This document shows positions 12,915 through 24,500 of a stretch of DNA of 64,000 nucleotides, in pieces. This stretch comes from Salminus brasiliensis (Eukaryota > Chordata > Actinopteri > Characiformes > Bryconidae): NCBI RefSeq assembly GCF_030463535.1, contig NC_132898.1, positions 26,480,662-26,544,661 on the forward strand. The letters run 5' to 3'. A program made the translations under genes and the position numbers. The notes beneath the pieces were generated by a model. It searched no databases. It saw only the letters and a program-made list of their open reading frames with translations, and was not told the origin of the DNA. The first letter of the stretch is position 1. Every line of letters starts with the position of its first letter.

Positions 12915-13295
12915 TGCTGGCCACTTTATTGGAAATGGCTCCCATGCAGCTCCATAAGGTGGAGGTGGTTCCTAATAAAGTGCCCAATGAGTGGAAGCAC
13001 AGGGTAGGTGTTTCCAATAAAGTGGCCAATGAGTGGAAGCACAAGTAGGTGTTTCTAATAAAGTGGCCAGAATAAGTGAGTAGAATAAGGTAGGTGTGTC
13101 TAATAAAGAGACCATGAAAGTGGAAGTATAAGGTAGGTGTTTCTAATAAAATGGCCACTACATGAACTTAAAAGATAGGTGTTTCCAATAAAGTGACCAC
13201 TACATGAACGTACAAGGCAGGTGTTTCTAATAAAGTGACCAATGAGCGGAAGCACAAGGTAGGTGTTTCTAATAAAGTGGCCAGTATAGGAAATT
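12915..13295 (-). repeat. Minisatellite of Tc1-end sequence (CACTTTATTAG type)
   Basis: About nine units of roughly 42 bases. On the minus strand they read GGCCACTTTATTGGAAACAC, with a spacer naming variants of CTTGTGCTTCCGCTCATTGG. CACTTTATTAG is the terminal sequence of the Tc1-like elements at 10210 and 28132, so the unit is probably an amplified transposon end. Confidence 0.75.
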
Positions 13296-13485
13296 ATATG
13301 GACACTGGTGCTTTAAATTCTAGCCAAGACCTTAAAGGACATCAGAGCTCCAAACTGATGGAGGCTGGAAGGAGAGAGTGAAGGAGAGCTGTGTGAGTGA
13401 ATAAGAAAGAACCAACCGGTGAACAGAGGCCACGTCCTGTCTGAGCTCTACTGTGTTTCAGGACCACGGACAGAGCCAGAGCACT

Positions 13486-13533
<48 letters not shown>

Positions 13534-13636
13534 GGAGTGGAGAACGAGAAGAGAGAGAGAGGGGGGGGAGAAAAGAAGAGAGAGGTAAAGAAAAGGAAGA
13601 GAAAAGGGAGAGAGAGAGAGGGAGAGAAAAAGGAGA

Positions 13637-13716
<80 letters not shown>

Positions 13717-13770
13717 AAGAGAGAGAGGAAGAGAAAAAGGAGAGAGAGGGAAAGAGAGAGGGAGAGAAAA

Positions 13771-13812
<42 letters not shown>

Positions 13813-14043
13813 GAGAAAAGGGAGAGAGGGGTAGACAAAGGGGAGAGAGAGCGAGGGAGTGAAAAGGGAGAGAGAGAGAGATTAGTGGGAGAAAAGCTGG
13901 AGAGGGCGAGAGAGGTGGTTCTACAACACCATGGAACAGTCAATGGTTCTCGCATTCCCGTATCGGCTCTATCAGAAAATGCGATGGACTGTTTAAACTG
14001 CCAGGGAAGAGGGGAGATCAAGAGAAAGAACAGAGAGAATCAT

Positions 14044-14079
<36 letters not shown>

Positions 14080-14130
14080 AGAAAGGATAGAAAAAGAGAG
14101 AGAGAGAAAGTAGAGAGAGTGAGAGGGTAA
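13486..14130. repeat. GA-rich simple-sequence tract
   Basis: (GA)n with GGA and GAAAA interruptions from 13486 to 13905, unique sequence to 14040, then GA again to 14130. It encodes only repeat artefacts (RERERE, or SLSLSL on the other strand). A further GA tract is at 14382-14412. Confidence 0.9.
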
Positions 14131-14378
14131 GAAAGTGAGAGCGAGAGAGATGCAAACGAGGAGCCGGCTAAAAAGGCTTGGAGGCACAGTTCTGCTGCGC
14201 TGGGCTCTGCTTCATTATCCAGTCACGCCTGTAGCTCTGACATTTCCAGACTTGTAACTCGACTTTTTAATCGGTGTGAAAAATTGACTAACGCTGCGAA
14301 TCGTCACAGCTGCACACTAAACCCTAACACCAACCCCCCTCACTCCCTCCCTTTCCCCACTTCAGCTGGCATTATCAA

Positions 14379-14414
<36 letters not shown>

Positions 14415-14430
14415 CAGAGATACATAGATA

Positions 14431-14719
14431 CACTGTATGGACAAAAGTATTGGGACACCTGCTCATCCATTGCTTCATTCCTAATCAAGGATATTAAAAA
14501 GAGTTAATTGTTGCTATTGTTGAAATAACTGTTTCTGAATTTGATTGTATTCAGCCACAAGAGCATCAGTCAGGTCAGGATGTTGCATGACGACTCATCC
14601 CAAATGTGCTGAATGGAGCACCAACCATCAGTCCAGAGAACTAGAGAGTCATCTGCTCTAGAGAGTCCTATTTATTCTCTTGGCAGTACTTCTGCTCTAC
14701 AGGGACTAGACACACTAGA

Positions 14720-14763
<44 letters not shown>

Positions 14764-14838
14764 TTGCATCTGTGTCAGCAAAAGTAGCTAAATGCATTCA
14801 TTAGAAGGGGTGTCCACAAACATTTGGACATATAGTGT
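14431..14838 (-). mobile_element. Tc1-type MITE, copy 3 (near full length)
   Basis: Opposite orientation to the copy at 839. The left end is CACTGTATGGACAAAAGTAT and the right end AACATTTGGACATATAGTG, flanked by TA, the Tc1/mariner target. It contains a (TG)n expansion at about 14720-14762. Confidence 0.8.
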
Positions 14839-14893
14839 AGACAGTTAGATGGAGAGATAGATATAGCTTGTTCTATGGTTGCTTGTGTAATGC

Positions 14894-15083
14894 TTAAAGC
14901 AGCATTATGTGAGATTTAGTACTTTTTGCTCCTGGGCTCCCCCTACAGGCGTGGAGAGTAATTCCCTTTTACTCCTCTACAATAAAAACAAATCTATCTG
15001 TGAACCCTGTAGAGATACAGAAAGTAGAGTAGAGTCATTTTACACAAGTAGGAATGAAGGAATGTTACATACTGTTGCTTTAA
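14894..15083. mobile_element. TTAA-ended MITE, short copy (190 bp)
   Basis: The left end is TTAAAGCAGCATTATGTGAG and the right end TTACATACTGTTGCTTTAA, inverted relative to each other and bounded by TTAA. The internal GCTCCTGGGCTCCCCCTACA is shared with the copies near 9230-9350 and 6780. Confidence 0.6.
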
Positions 15084-15930
15084 TTCGTTCTGCTTAATTG
15101 GTGTGAGTATATAAATGTATGTACATATGATGAACATAAAGGCCGCGCAGACAGTAAAGCCCCTTATAGAGTCCCACCTTTAATGACCCTGAGGCTTCTG
15201 TAGGTTTGACAGCAGAGAAAAGGCCGCAGAACTGGCCTAAAGTGAGAAAGTGACCCAATTTAAACCCACTGGGAATCTGAAATGACAAGATATTTCAAAG
15301 GAGGCTCTCTAAGAAGCGAAAGATGAAATTTGGTATTAGCAACACCATAGAAACCACCTGGAATACCACAGCAACCACAGAGCAAAACACTAGCAACTGT
15401 CTGGACACAACTGTCTGCACTAGCAACTGTTAGGCACAACCATTCCTTAGTTTCCAAAAGTCATCCAAAATCAGACGATGCTTTATAGGCGGCAGGAGAG
15501 GTTACATTTAGATGAGTATGGAAAGAAGCTTACAGTAGAATTTCACACAGACACCAGAAACAGCAAAGGATTGGCTAAGACCTTCATTTGTCTGCTGAAA
15601 TCTACAGAACCAGCTTAATCCAAAGTGTTCCTCCACTGTGCAAAACAAAGGCCAGGATAGCAGCGAACTGTGAACACTCCCCCACTGGATACCATCACTG
15701 GAGCCTCAACAGCACCCTGAAGTTTAGAGGTAGTGTCTTAGTTTAACCCAGGGGCGCTGCAAGGGATTTTGGGCCCGACTCAAAACACTCAATTAATATT
15801 TTTTTAGGGCTCCTGTTACCCACAGGCCCTTTGAATCCCCCCCGGCCCCCCGCCCCCTCCTTATACTGCACCCCTGATTTAGCCCGTTGTTCTCATAGCA
15901 ATGCCTCATATCGCTAAAGTAATACTGAGG
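15084..15930. other. Flank without recognisable gene
   Basis: Unique sequence with a G/C-rich repeat-like stretch at 15755-15880. No coding pattern seen. Confidence 0.45.
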
Positions 15931-15934
15931 TTGA

Positions 15935-16120
15935 GGTTCACTTTATTAGACATACCTACCTCTTCTACTCACTTATTCTGGTCACTTTATTAGAAACACC
16001 TACTTGTACTTCCGCTCACTGGCCACTTTATTAGAAACACCTACCTTGTACTTCTGCTCACTGGCCACTTTATTAGAAACACCTACCTTGTACTTCTGCT
16101 CACTGGCCACTTTATAAGAA
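15935..16120 (+). repeat. Second CACTTTATTAG minisatellite
   Basis: Four units of about 42 bases, each containing GGCCACTTTATTAGAAACAC and CTACCTTGTACTTCTGCTCA. Same family as the array at 12915 but in the opposite orientation. Confidence 0.8.
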
Positions 16121-16139
16121 TGATGAGGTTCTAAGAGGG

Positions 16140-18080
16140 GATAAAACATTTAGAAGTTTCAAAAACATTCTTAGGATTTTATTTCCCAAAACATTTCTAC
16201 TGGTTCTTTCAACATTCACAGTTTTCAAAGGGTTCCTCACAGGTTCCTCAGTGAAGGCAATGGTGCGAAATTCTAATAACACTCACAGAAAAGGTGGAGG
16301 GGTTATTCAAGGGTTCTATACAGAACCATGACAACTCTCAGAACCACAGCTAAAAATAAAAAAAAGGGGGGGGGGGGTGAAATGGCTTTGTAAATACACT
16401 GCTGAAAAAGGTGCTATTCAAGGGTTCTTTAGTAAAGACAGGGATTCTATATAGAACCATGACAACTCAAGGGACCACAGTTTAGAAAGGCTTTTTGTTT
16501 TGTATGGTATTCAAAGCCTACCCTTAAAAACGTGGGGTGTACTTTGAAGGTTCTTTAGTCAAAAACAAAGGTTCTATATGGAACCATGACAACTCCACCT
16601 TTAAACAAGGAAGAAGAAGAGAAGAAGAGGTTCCGTATGGAACCGTGACAATTTAAAGAACCACAGCTTTTTGTTTTGTATGGTGATCTTAATACCATAT
16701 TAAGGTTCTTTAAGAACCAGAGTTCATAAATATTTCAGGGTTTTTTTGGTTTGGTATTCTAATTACACCTTAAGGGTTTTTAAAGGTTCTATATGAAATG
16801 ATGACAACTCTGAGAACCACATCTCAGCTCACATTTTGTAAGCCCTTTTAGTACACCCTTTAAAAGGGTGTGTGTGTACTTTTGGGGTTCTTTAGAATAG
16901 AACACAAAGGTTCTATACAGTTCTTCACAGAACCACAGTTCATAAATATTTTAGCTTCTATTTTGTATGGTGTTCTAAGTACACCCTTATAAACAGTGGG
17001 GTTCTTTAAAGTATTTTAGTAATGACAAAGGTTCTATTTGGTTTGGTAGTCTAATTACACCTTTAAACAAGGAAGGATTTCTCAAGGGTTCTTTAATAAA
17101 AGACAAAGGTTCTTTATGGAATGACAACTCTAAGAACCACAGTTTAGAAAACTGTTCTTTTTTGTGTGCTAATTCTAATTACACCATTAAGGCTGCATTC
17201 ACACAGCAGGTAAAGTGGCCCAAATCCTATTTTCCTCACCAAATCCAAATCTTTTGGCTGTTCACACTGTCTTTTTAATGACACCTATAACTGACATGGG
17301 TCTGAACAGTTCACACACACGCGTCACTTCAGGAATCGGTTTCAGTCTGAATCTGTCTCTTCAGACTGAGTCACTGTATCAGATTTCGATACTTATGGCA
17401 GCTCAAAGAAGCAGAGTTTGACAACTGTTCAGGTGTAAAGGTGGAGGGGATATTCAAGGGTTCTTTAGTAAAGGCAGCGGTTCTAAAAAGAACCATGACA
17501 GCGCTCAGAACCACAGCTAAGATGGTTGTTTTAATATGGCTTTGTGAATACACTGTTAAAAATGTTATTCAAGGGTTCTTCAGTAAAGACAAAGGTTCTA
17601 TATAGAACCACACATATGAAATTGGCCCAAATCAGAACTGAAAATGTCAAATTCAGTGTGTTTTCTGCTGTTAAATGGTTAAATGGTTAAATGGTTCTAC
17701 ATACACTCTAAAAAATAAAGGTGCCAAGGTTCTTTGAACGACACCATAGAAGAACCATTTTTGGTTCCATAAAGAACCATTTTTGCAACAGAGATGTTTG
17801 TTTGCAGCAAGAGAAAGCTTTTGGGGTCTTTTAAAGGTTCTTCACAGGCACACATCTCCATAAAAACACGGTTCTTCTATGGCATCACTCAACCATTTCT
17901 AGCACATTTTTGTAGACAAGGAAAAGACTCCCCATTTCTCAGAAATGTACAGAACTCCTTTTTCCTAGCTTTTTGAAAAACATGTTGCATATAGTTCTTT
18001 AGAGAACCTTTTAAAATGTTGTAGAACTTTAGTTTAGTTTAGTACACAGAACCCTTTAACACAGAACCCCTTAATAATAA
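16140..18080. repeat. Field of GGTTCTTT / AAAGAACC repeats
   Basis: Dozens of diverged units containing AAGGGTTCTTTAGTAAAGAC, GGTTCTATATAGAACCATGA and their complements, a repeat type common in fish genomes. Many units can fold on themselves. It lies just beyond the 3' end of the transporter gene. Confidence 0.7.
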
Positions 18081-18232
18081 TGTGAAACGCTCATACAGTG
18101 TAAAGGGCAGTTAGCACTTACAAATGATATAATAATGAATAATAAAATAATAATAATAATAATAATAATAATATGAGCTTATGAGGATTTGTTACAAAAT
18201 TGTAAAGAAAAGACTCTATTGACTATATATTT

Positions 18233-18238
18233 TTTAAT
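18233..18238 (-). terminator. Candidate poly(A) signal of the MCT gene (ATTAAA)
   Basis: The minus strand reads ATTAAA about 160 bases past the stop, inside an AT-rich stretch. No AATAAA was seen closer on that strand. A longer 3' UTR cannot be excluded. Confidence 0.3.
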
Positions 18239-18397
18239 AAATAAAAAACAAGGCTTTCAATTTTCAGCAGATACAAAAGGTCACTCAAAACAAAAATTGG
18301 GCAACTGCCAAAAATACTGAATTCCACAGACAAACAAAATACAATTCATTAAAATAAAAAAAAATCAATAAAACATTCAATAACTTCAATATTTTTT

Positions 18398-18681
18398 TTA
18401 CACTGGATTGTCTTTTGTCTCTGCTTTGACTTGAATTGTCCCGTTGTCTTCTACATGGCTTTGATGGTCTTCTCCCTCCACTACAAGGTCACTTTGTTGC
18501 ACCCCACACTGTCCCGTTTTCTCCTGCAGCTCAAGGCTCTTCTCCTGGGCACGCCTGGCCCGGTCCAGCCGCCTGTAGTTAAAGTAGTTCATGATGAAGA
18601 GGAAAAGGCCGGCGGTCAGCATCATGACACCGCACAGATAGAACATGTAGCTGTAGTCTCCGAACATGTCCACCAGAGCGC
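18398..18681 (-). CDS. slc16a7: MCT coding exon 5 (last helix and C-terminal tail)
   Basis: The exon is 284 coding bases, with acceptor TTTGCAG/GCGCTC. It encodes residues 400-493: [17 protein letters not shown], the helix [20 protein letters not shown], and a charged tail ending KAETKDNPV. The TAA stop is at 18398-18400. The GDY.Y and NYRRL positions align with MCT1/MCT2. The tail is divergent, as is usual in the family. Confidence 0.94.
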
Positions 18682-21542
18682 CTGCAAAGGAAAGATAACA
18701 CAGTGGTGGAAATCAGCTAAAACAGCTAAATCAACAACGAAAAACAGCTAAGCTAAAACTAGCTATGCTAGCATGCTAAAATCAACAGTTAAATCAATGG
18801 ATAAAACATTGATTAATGATAAATCCCTTTAGCTACCAGCTAAAGGAAGGGTACAGGAAGAGTAACAGCTAAATTATCACCTAAGAAACAGTTAATTAAT
18901 TAAGGAACTGCTTGAAAACAGGTATAATCAAAAGATAAATCATTAGCTAAACAGCTCATTAACAGCTCAAAAGGCCTAAACAAACAGCATAATAGCTAAA
19001 TCACCAGTTAAATCAACAGCAAAAAACAGCCAATCACCAGCTAAAAACAGCCAATCAACAGCTAAAAAACAGCCAATCACCAGCTAAAAAACAGCCAATC
19101 AACAGCTAAAAAACAGCCAATCACCAGCTAAAAACAGCCAATCAACAGCTAAAAAACAGCCAATCGCCAGCTAAAAACAGCCAATCAACAGCTAAAAAAC
19201 AGCCAATCAACAGCTAAAAAACAGCCAATCGCCAGCTAAAAACAGCCAATCAACAGCTAAAAAACAGCCAATCACCAGCTAAAAACAGCCAATCAACAGC
19301 TAAAAAACAGCCAATCGCCAGCTAAAAACAGCCAATCAACAGCTAAAAACAGCCAATCAACAGCTAAAAAACAGCCAATCAACAGCTAAAAAACAGCCAA
19401 TCAACAGCTAAAAAACAGCCAATCAAGAGCTAAAAACAGCTAATCGCCAGCTAAAAAACAGCCAATCAACAGCTAAAAAACAGCCAATCAACAGCTAAAA
19501 AACAGCCAATCAAGAGCTAAAAACAGCCAATCAACAGCTAAAAAACAGCCAATCAACAGCTAAAAAACAGCTTAATCGCCAGCTAAAAAACAGCAAATCA
19601 ACAGCTAAGAACAGCTTAATCAACAGCTAAAAAACAGCAAATCAACAGCTAAGAACAGCTTAATCAACAGCTAAAAACAGCCAATCAACAGCTAAAAAAC
19701 AGCTTAATCGCCAGCTAAAAAACAGCAAATCAACAGCTAAGAACAGCTTAATCAACAGCTAAAAACAGCCAATCAACAGCTAAAAACAGCCTATCAACAG
19801 CTTAGAACAGCCTATCAACAGCTAAACACAGCCAATCAACAGCTAAACACAGCCAATCAACAGCTAAGAACAGCCAATCAACAGCTAAAAAAAACCAATC
19901 AACAGCTAAAAACAGCTAATCAACAGCTAAAAAGGCCACATGCTTCCACTCCTTGTTAGCTACACTGTCAGTGTGCAACTTCAGACACTCAACAGGTCTG
20001 TACTGCCTGGCTCCGCTCAGGGTGAGAGGGCAGGAACTGTGTAGATGCAGTGCTCTGACTTCCACACTTCTGCGCTGGGTTAGTTTTCTTAGTCCTGTCT
20101 GATTCACTGGAGATCAAACTGAACCAGCTCCACTTTTACTGACTGCGCTCGGAGCAATGGGACACATCTGACGAGAATGAAAGCATTAGCTGTTGTCTTG
20201 ACTGGATAGCTAGATCCACTTCATGCCCAAATCAGGAACAGTCACACTTGAGCAGATTTTTGGGACAAAATACCTCAGCAATTTTCCCTGCAAATTTCCC
20301 CCACAACAAGACGAATGGGGTCTACGTGTGGAGCATGATGAACAAGGAGGCACATGCTTATTTATGCACACATTCCCATTCCCTATGGTGAGCATGGGCT
20401 AGAGGGGCTGTGGAGCAGTTGAACTGTGGTCTCTGGAGTAATGGAGCTCCACCCTTACTTATCTTTAGGATGAGTTGGAGTGGCAGAACTAACCACCCAA
20501 CAATGGTACCTGACCTCACTACTACTCTTGTGTGGCTGAATGCAATCAAATCCACACACAGCACTGTTGCAGCCTCTAGTGTCGGGCCTTCTCAGAAGAG
20601 TAGAGGCTGTTACTGCAGCAAACTTCCCAGGTTTCTGTCCAGGAACAGACTGAAGGCAGTAGCGTGCCGACCAACAAGTGGTGCTGCGGGGCCGAAGGGC
20701 AGTTTTCGGGGCAGCTACACCAATTAAAACCCTGCTCCTAATGAGTCCTGCTGCTGCGAAGATTATAATGGGGGAGTTTCGTTGTGCCCTTCGGTCTCGA
20801 CCACACCAAACAAAGCGGGCAGTTTTGATTGATGGCGGCGCTGCGTTGTTTCGGGGTGCGTGCCGATGCCCGGCATCCTCGTTATGGCCGGCTCTTGATT
20901 GGCGATGCAGTAATTACGCTCCATCTGTTGAAGTCACCTCGTTTTTTTCTGCCCTCGTTCCCTTCCCCTCACATGTACTCATTGCTTAATTATCACACAG
21001 GTAAGGGCTTCTAATGAGTGAGGGGGGGATGAACCAAGATTCATTAAAAACCAGGAAAGCAAAAGGCTAATTACTGCCATTTCCTCTCTTCTTCCTCATT
21101 AGGCTGACCCAGAGGTGTTGGGGGAGTGGCGCTCAGACGTCTGCGTAACAAGGAGATTGGGTACTGGAGGGACGTAATGACTCTGGCCCGCCAGAGGACA
21201 GTGCTGAATATGTGTGTATGTGTGTGTAAGAGTGTGTTTGTTTTCGTACGTTTCCAGGACAAATTGTTCTTTTTATGCAAGTCGAACAGTATCAGCACCA
21301 AAAACTGGGGCACATTATTAAAACATATATATATGTACTAATATATAATACATATGGGACATATTACTATTACATATAGGCATATAAAAAACTATATATG
21401 TACACTATTATTTAACATATATAACTATTTATTATATATCTAATAATAAATGTATAATAAATAGTTCCTATAGTTCCTTTATAATAATTACCATATATTA
21501 AGTATACACACACACATGTATCGGTAATATATTCCATATGTA

Positions 21543-21597
<55 letters not shown>

Positions 21598-24500
21598 TAG
21601 TGTGTGTGTGTAACATATCCTTATGGAAGTGCCTATACGTAATAGTAATATGTCCCATATGTATTATATATTAGTGCTTACATATATATATATATATATA
21701 TAATACATATGTGATCTATTACTATTACGTATAGGCACTTACACATACACATCGAGTATATAATGCATCCTTATAATGTCTAAAAACAAACACGTGTGTA
21801 TGTCAGAGAGTTAGTAAGTAGGTGCTTATTTACTCTATTAAACACACGCCTCAATACCTGGGTCTTAGAGCAGATTCAACGATGCCCAGATATTTCCACC
21901 TCATTAAAGGGAAACCAGACAGAGTTGCCAGGTCCTCTATAATGAAGCCGGCCAAAAGTTAAACCAGACTGGCCAAGAGAAAGCAGTCCAATTTGGAACA
22001 CTGAACAGGTGTCCAAAACAATGCGCACTCATTAAAGGTGTGCTACAACATGGCCTACCTTTCTGTGTTCAGGCAATCTGACCCAAGTTTCAGATATAGC
22101 TGGTATAGCAAAAACACTGCAGCATCTAAGTGAGCATCCATCTGTGCGTTTGGCTGCAGTAGTTCTGGAGAGAGAGGTGGACTTCGGTGGAGTTCCTGGC
22201 TTCAAGTCTAAATGGTTCTGAATTCACACCAACCCTGAATTATTTCTTATGCATGCTGTCTCACTGTTGTCCATTCGGCTCTGAGGCTTTCTTTTCTGTT
22301 TTCCCACGTCCATGTTGACGAGGGTTGCTGTCATCGCTCGCCACCCGGCAACTTTCAATAAGGATTCGAAGCTGAGCAGTGGCAGAAAAACTTCTCTGTA
22401 GTCTTTTTTTTTTTAGCATTTTTGTGATATAGCTATATTTAGTCTAGCCTATATGATGTGATAAGGTGTATTTATATAGCTTAAGGCAATTTGTCACCAT
22501 TTCTGATTTGGCCACAGTGACGTTATATTAGGAAATTGTGGCTAGAAAGGTGTTTAGAAACTTCAGTAAAGCTACTGTAAAACGTGAGCCAAGCTACTGT
22601 AAAATGTCAGATATGGCGCTGTAAATCTTTAACCAAGCTTCTGTAAAATGCTAATGTAAATTAGACACACTGCACTAGCCACCATAAACTGTTAGGGGTG
22701 CTACTGGAATCCTGCTGTAAAACCTTAGGCAGACACTGCTATAAACCTTCAACCAAGCTCCTGTAAAAATGTTAACCAAGCTACTGTAAAACCTCAAACA
22801 AGCTAATGTAAAACATCAGCTACACTACAGTAAAATGTAAACCACTGTAAACTGTCAAGCATGCTACTGTAAAGTGTCTGACTCTGTAAACTGTTGGGTA
22901 TGCTACTGTAAAACTGTGCTGTAAACGGTACTGTAAAATGTCAAACAAGCTACTTTTAAAACGGAAATTAAGCTACTGTAAAACTTTAAACAAGCTACTG
23001 TAAAAAGGGGAAACTAAACTACTATGAAATGTATAAACAAGATACTGTAAAACTTTAAACAAGATACTGTAAAAAGGGGAAACTAAACTACTGTGAAATG
23101 TATAAACAAGATACTGTAAAACTTTAAACAAGATACTGTAAAAAGGGGAAACTAAACTACTGTGAAATGTATAAACAAGATACTGTAAAACTTTAAACAA
23201 GATACTGTAAAAAGGGGAAACTAAACTACTGTGAAATGTATAAACAAGATACTGTAAAACTTTAAACAAGCTACTGTAAAAAGGGGGAACTAAACTACTG
23301 TAAAATGTATAAACAAGATACTGTAAAACTTTAAACAAGCTACTGTAAAAAGGGGAAACTAAACTACTGTGAAATGTATAAACAAGATACTGTAAAACTT
23401 TAAACAAGCTACTGTAAAAAGGGGAAACTGAACTACTGTAAAATGTATAAACAAGAGACTGTAAAACTTTAAACAAGCTACTGTAAAAGGGGAAAACTAA
23501 ACTACTGTAAATGTATAAAAAAGATACTGTAGAATTTTAAACAAGCTACTGTAAAAAGGGAAACAAAATTACTGTAAAACCTTAAACAAGCTACTGTAAA
23601 ACGTAAACAAGCCAGTGCAAAATGTCAACCAAACTACTGTCAAACGAACTTAAAACATTCACTACAGTAAACACCACACTACAGTAAAATTCCAGCCACT
23701 TTAAATGGTCAAGCATGCTACTGTAAACTGTAAAGTATGTTACTGTATGCCACTGCTAGTGTAAAACGTCAGCCATGCTGCTGTAAAATGGCAGGTATGC
23801 TACTGTTAACCATTAATTATGCTACTGTAAAATGTCAAGCACACTGCTTTACAATGATAGTCATGCTAACGCAAATTGTCGAGCATGTTACTGTAAGACT
23901 GTAAGACCTCGGCCTTGCTACTGTAAAATATTAGCCATGCTACGGTGAAATGAAGGGCTGCACGATATACTGTTCCAGCATTGCCATGGTGGATCATTAA
24001 CTCCTGGAGAAATCGGGTAAAAAGTCCTGTCGTTTTTTTATATTGCAGACCAACAATATTCTTTCCAATATCATGCAGCATTAGTAAAATGTCAGGTATT
24101 CTATCAAGCTACAACGTCAACTTTCTCCCACCGGTAGCACAGAAGAGCACATTTGTGGGGGAAGCATGGATAGGTCAATCTGTCTGTCCATCCACTGTCT
24201 ATATTGCTTCTGTACACCATCAGCCACTCACACGTCCAGCTGCTTCTCCATCAGTGCATTCCAGCCTATGCAGTTCAGCCTTTTAGCACACTGTGTGATT
24301 TAGCACGGTTCCACATGAAGCTAAACCAGGACCACCATGAAATCTCTCAAACGGCGTCGGGTTGTTTTGCCAGGTGAAGAGCTTCATTAATGGCTTGTGA
24401 AAAAACTCTCTGTGTGGCTTCTCTTCTCCGTGTTTACATCCAGAAAATCAAAACAAAATGAAAGCGTGCCGAAAAAGATGGGGCTCTTCAGAAGGCGAGG

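Noticed and set aside
18980..19930. CRISPR-like array of short regular repeats
   Set aside because: The repeats are contiguous with no unique spacers, there are no cas genes, and the context is a vertebrate intron.
22973..23476. 167-codon repeat protein on the minus strand
   Set aside because: It is an artefact of the 69 bp satellite unit.
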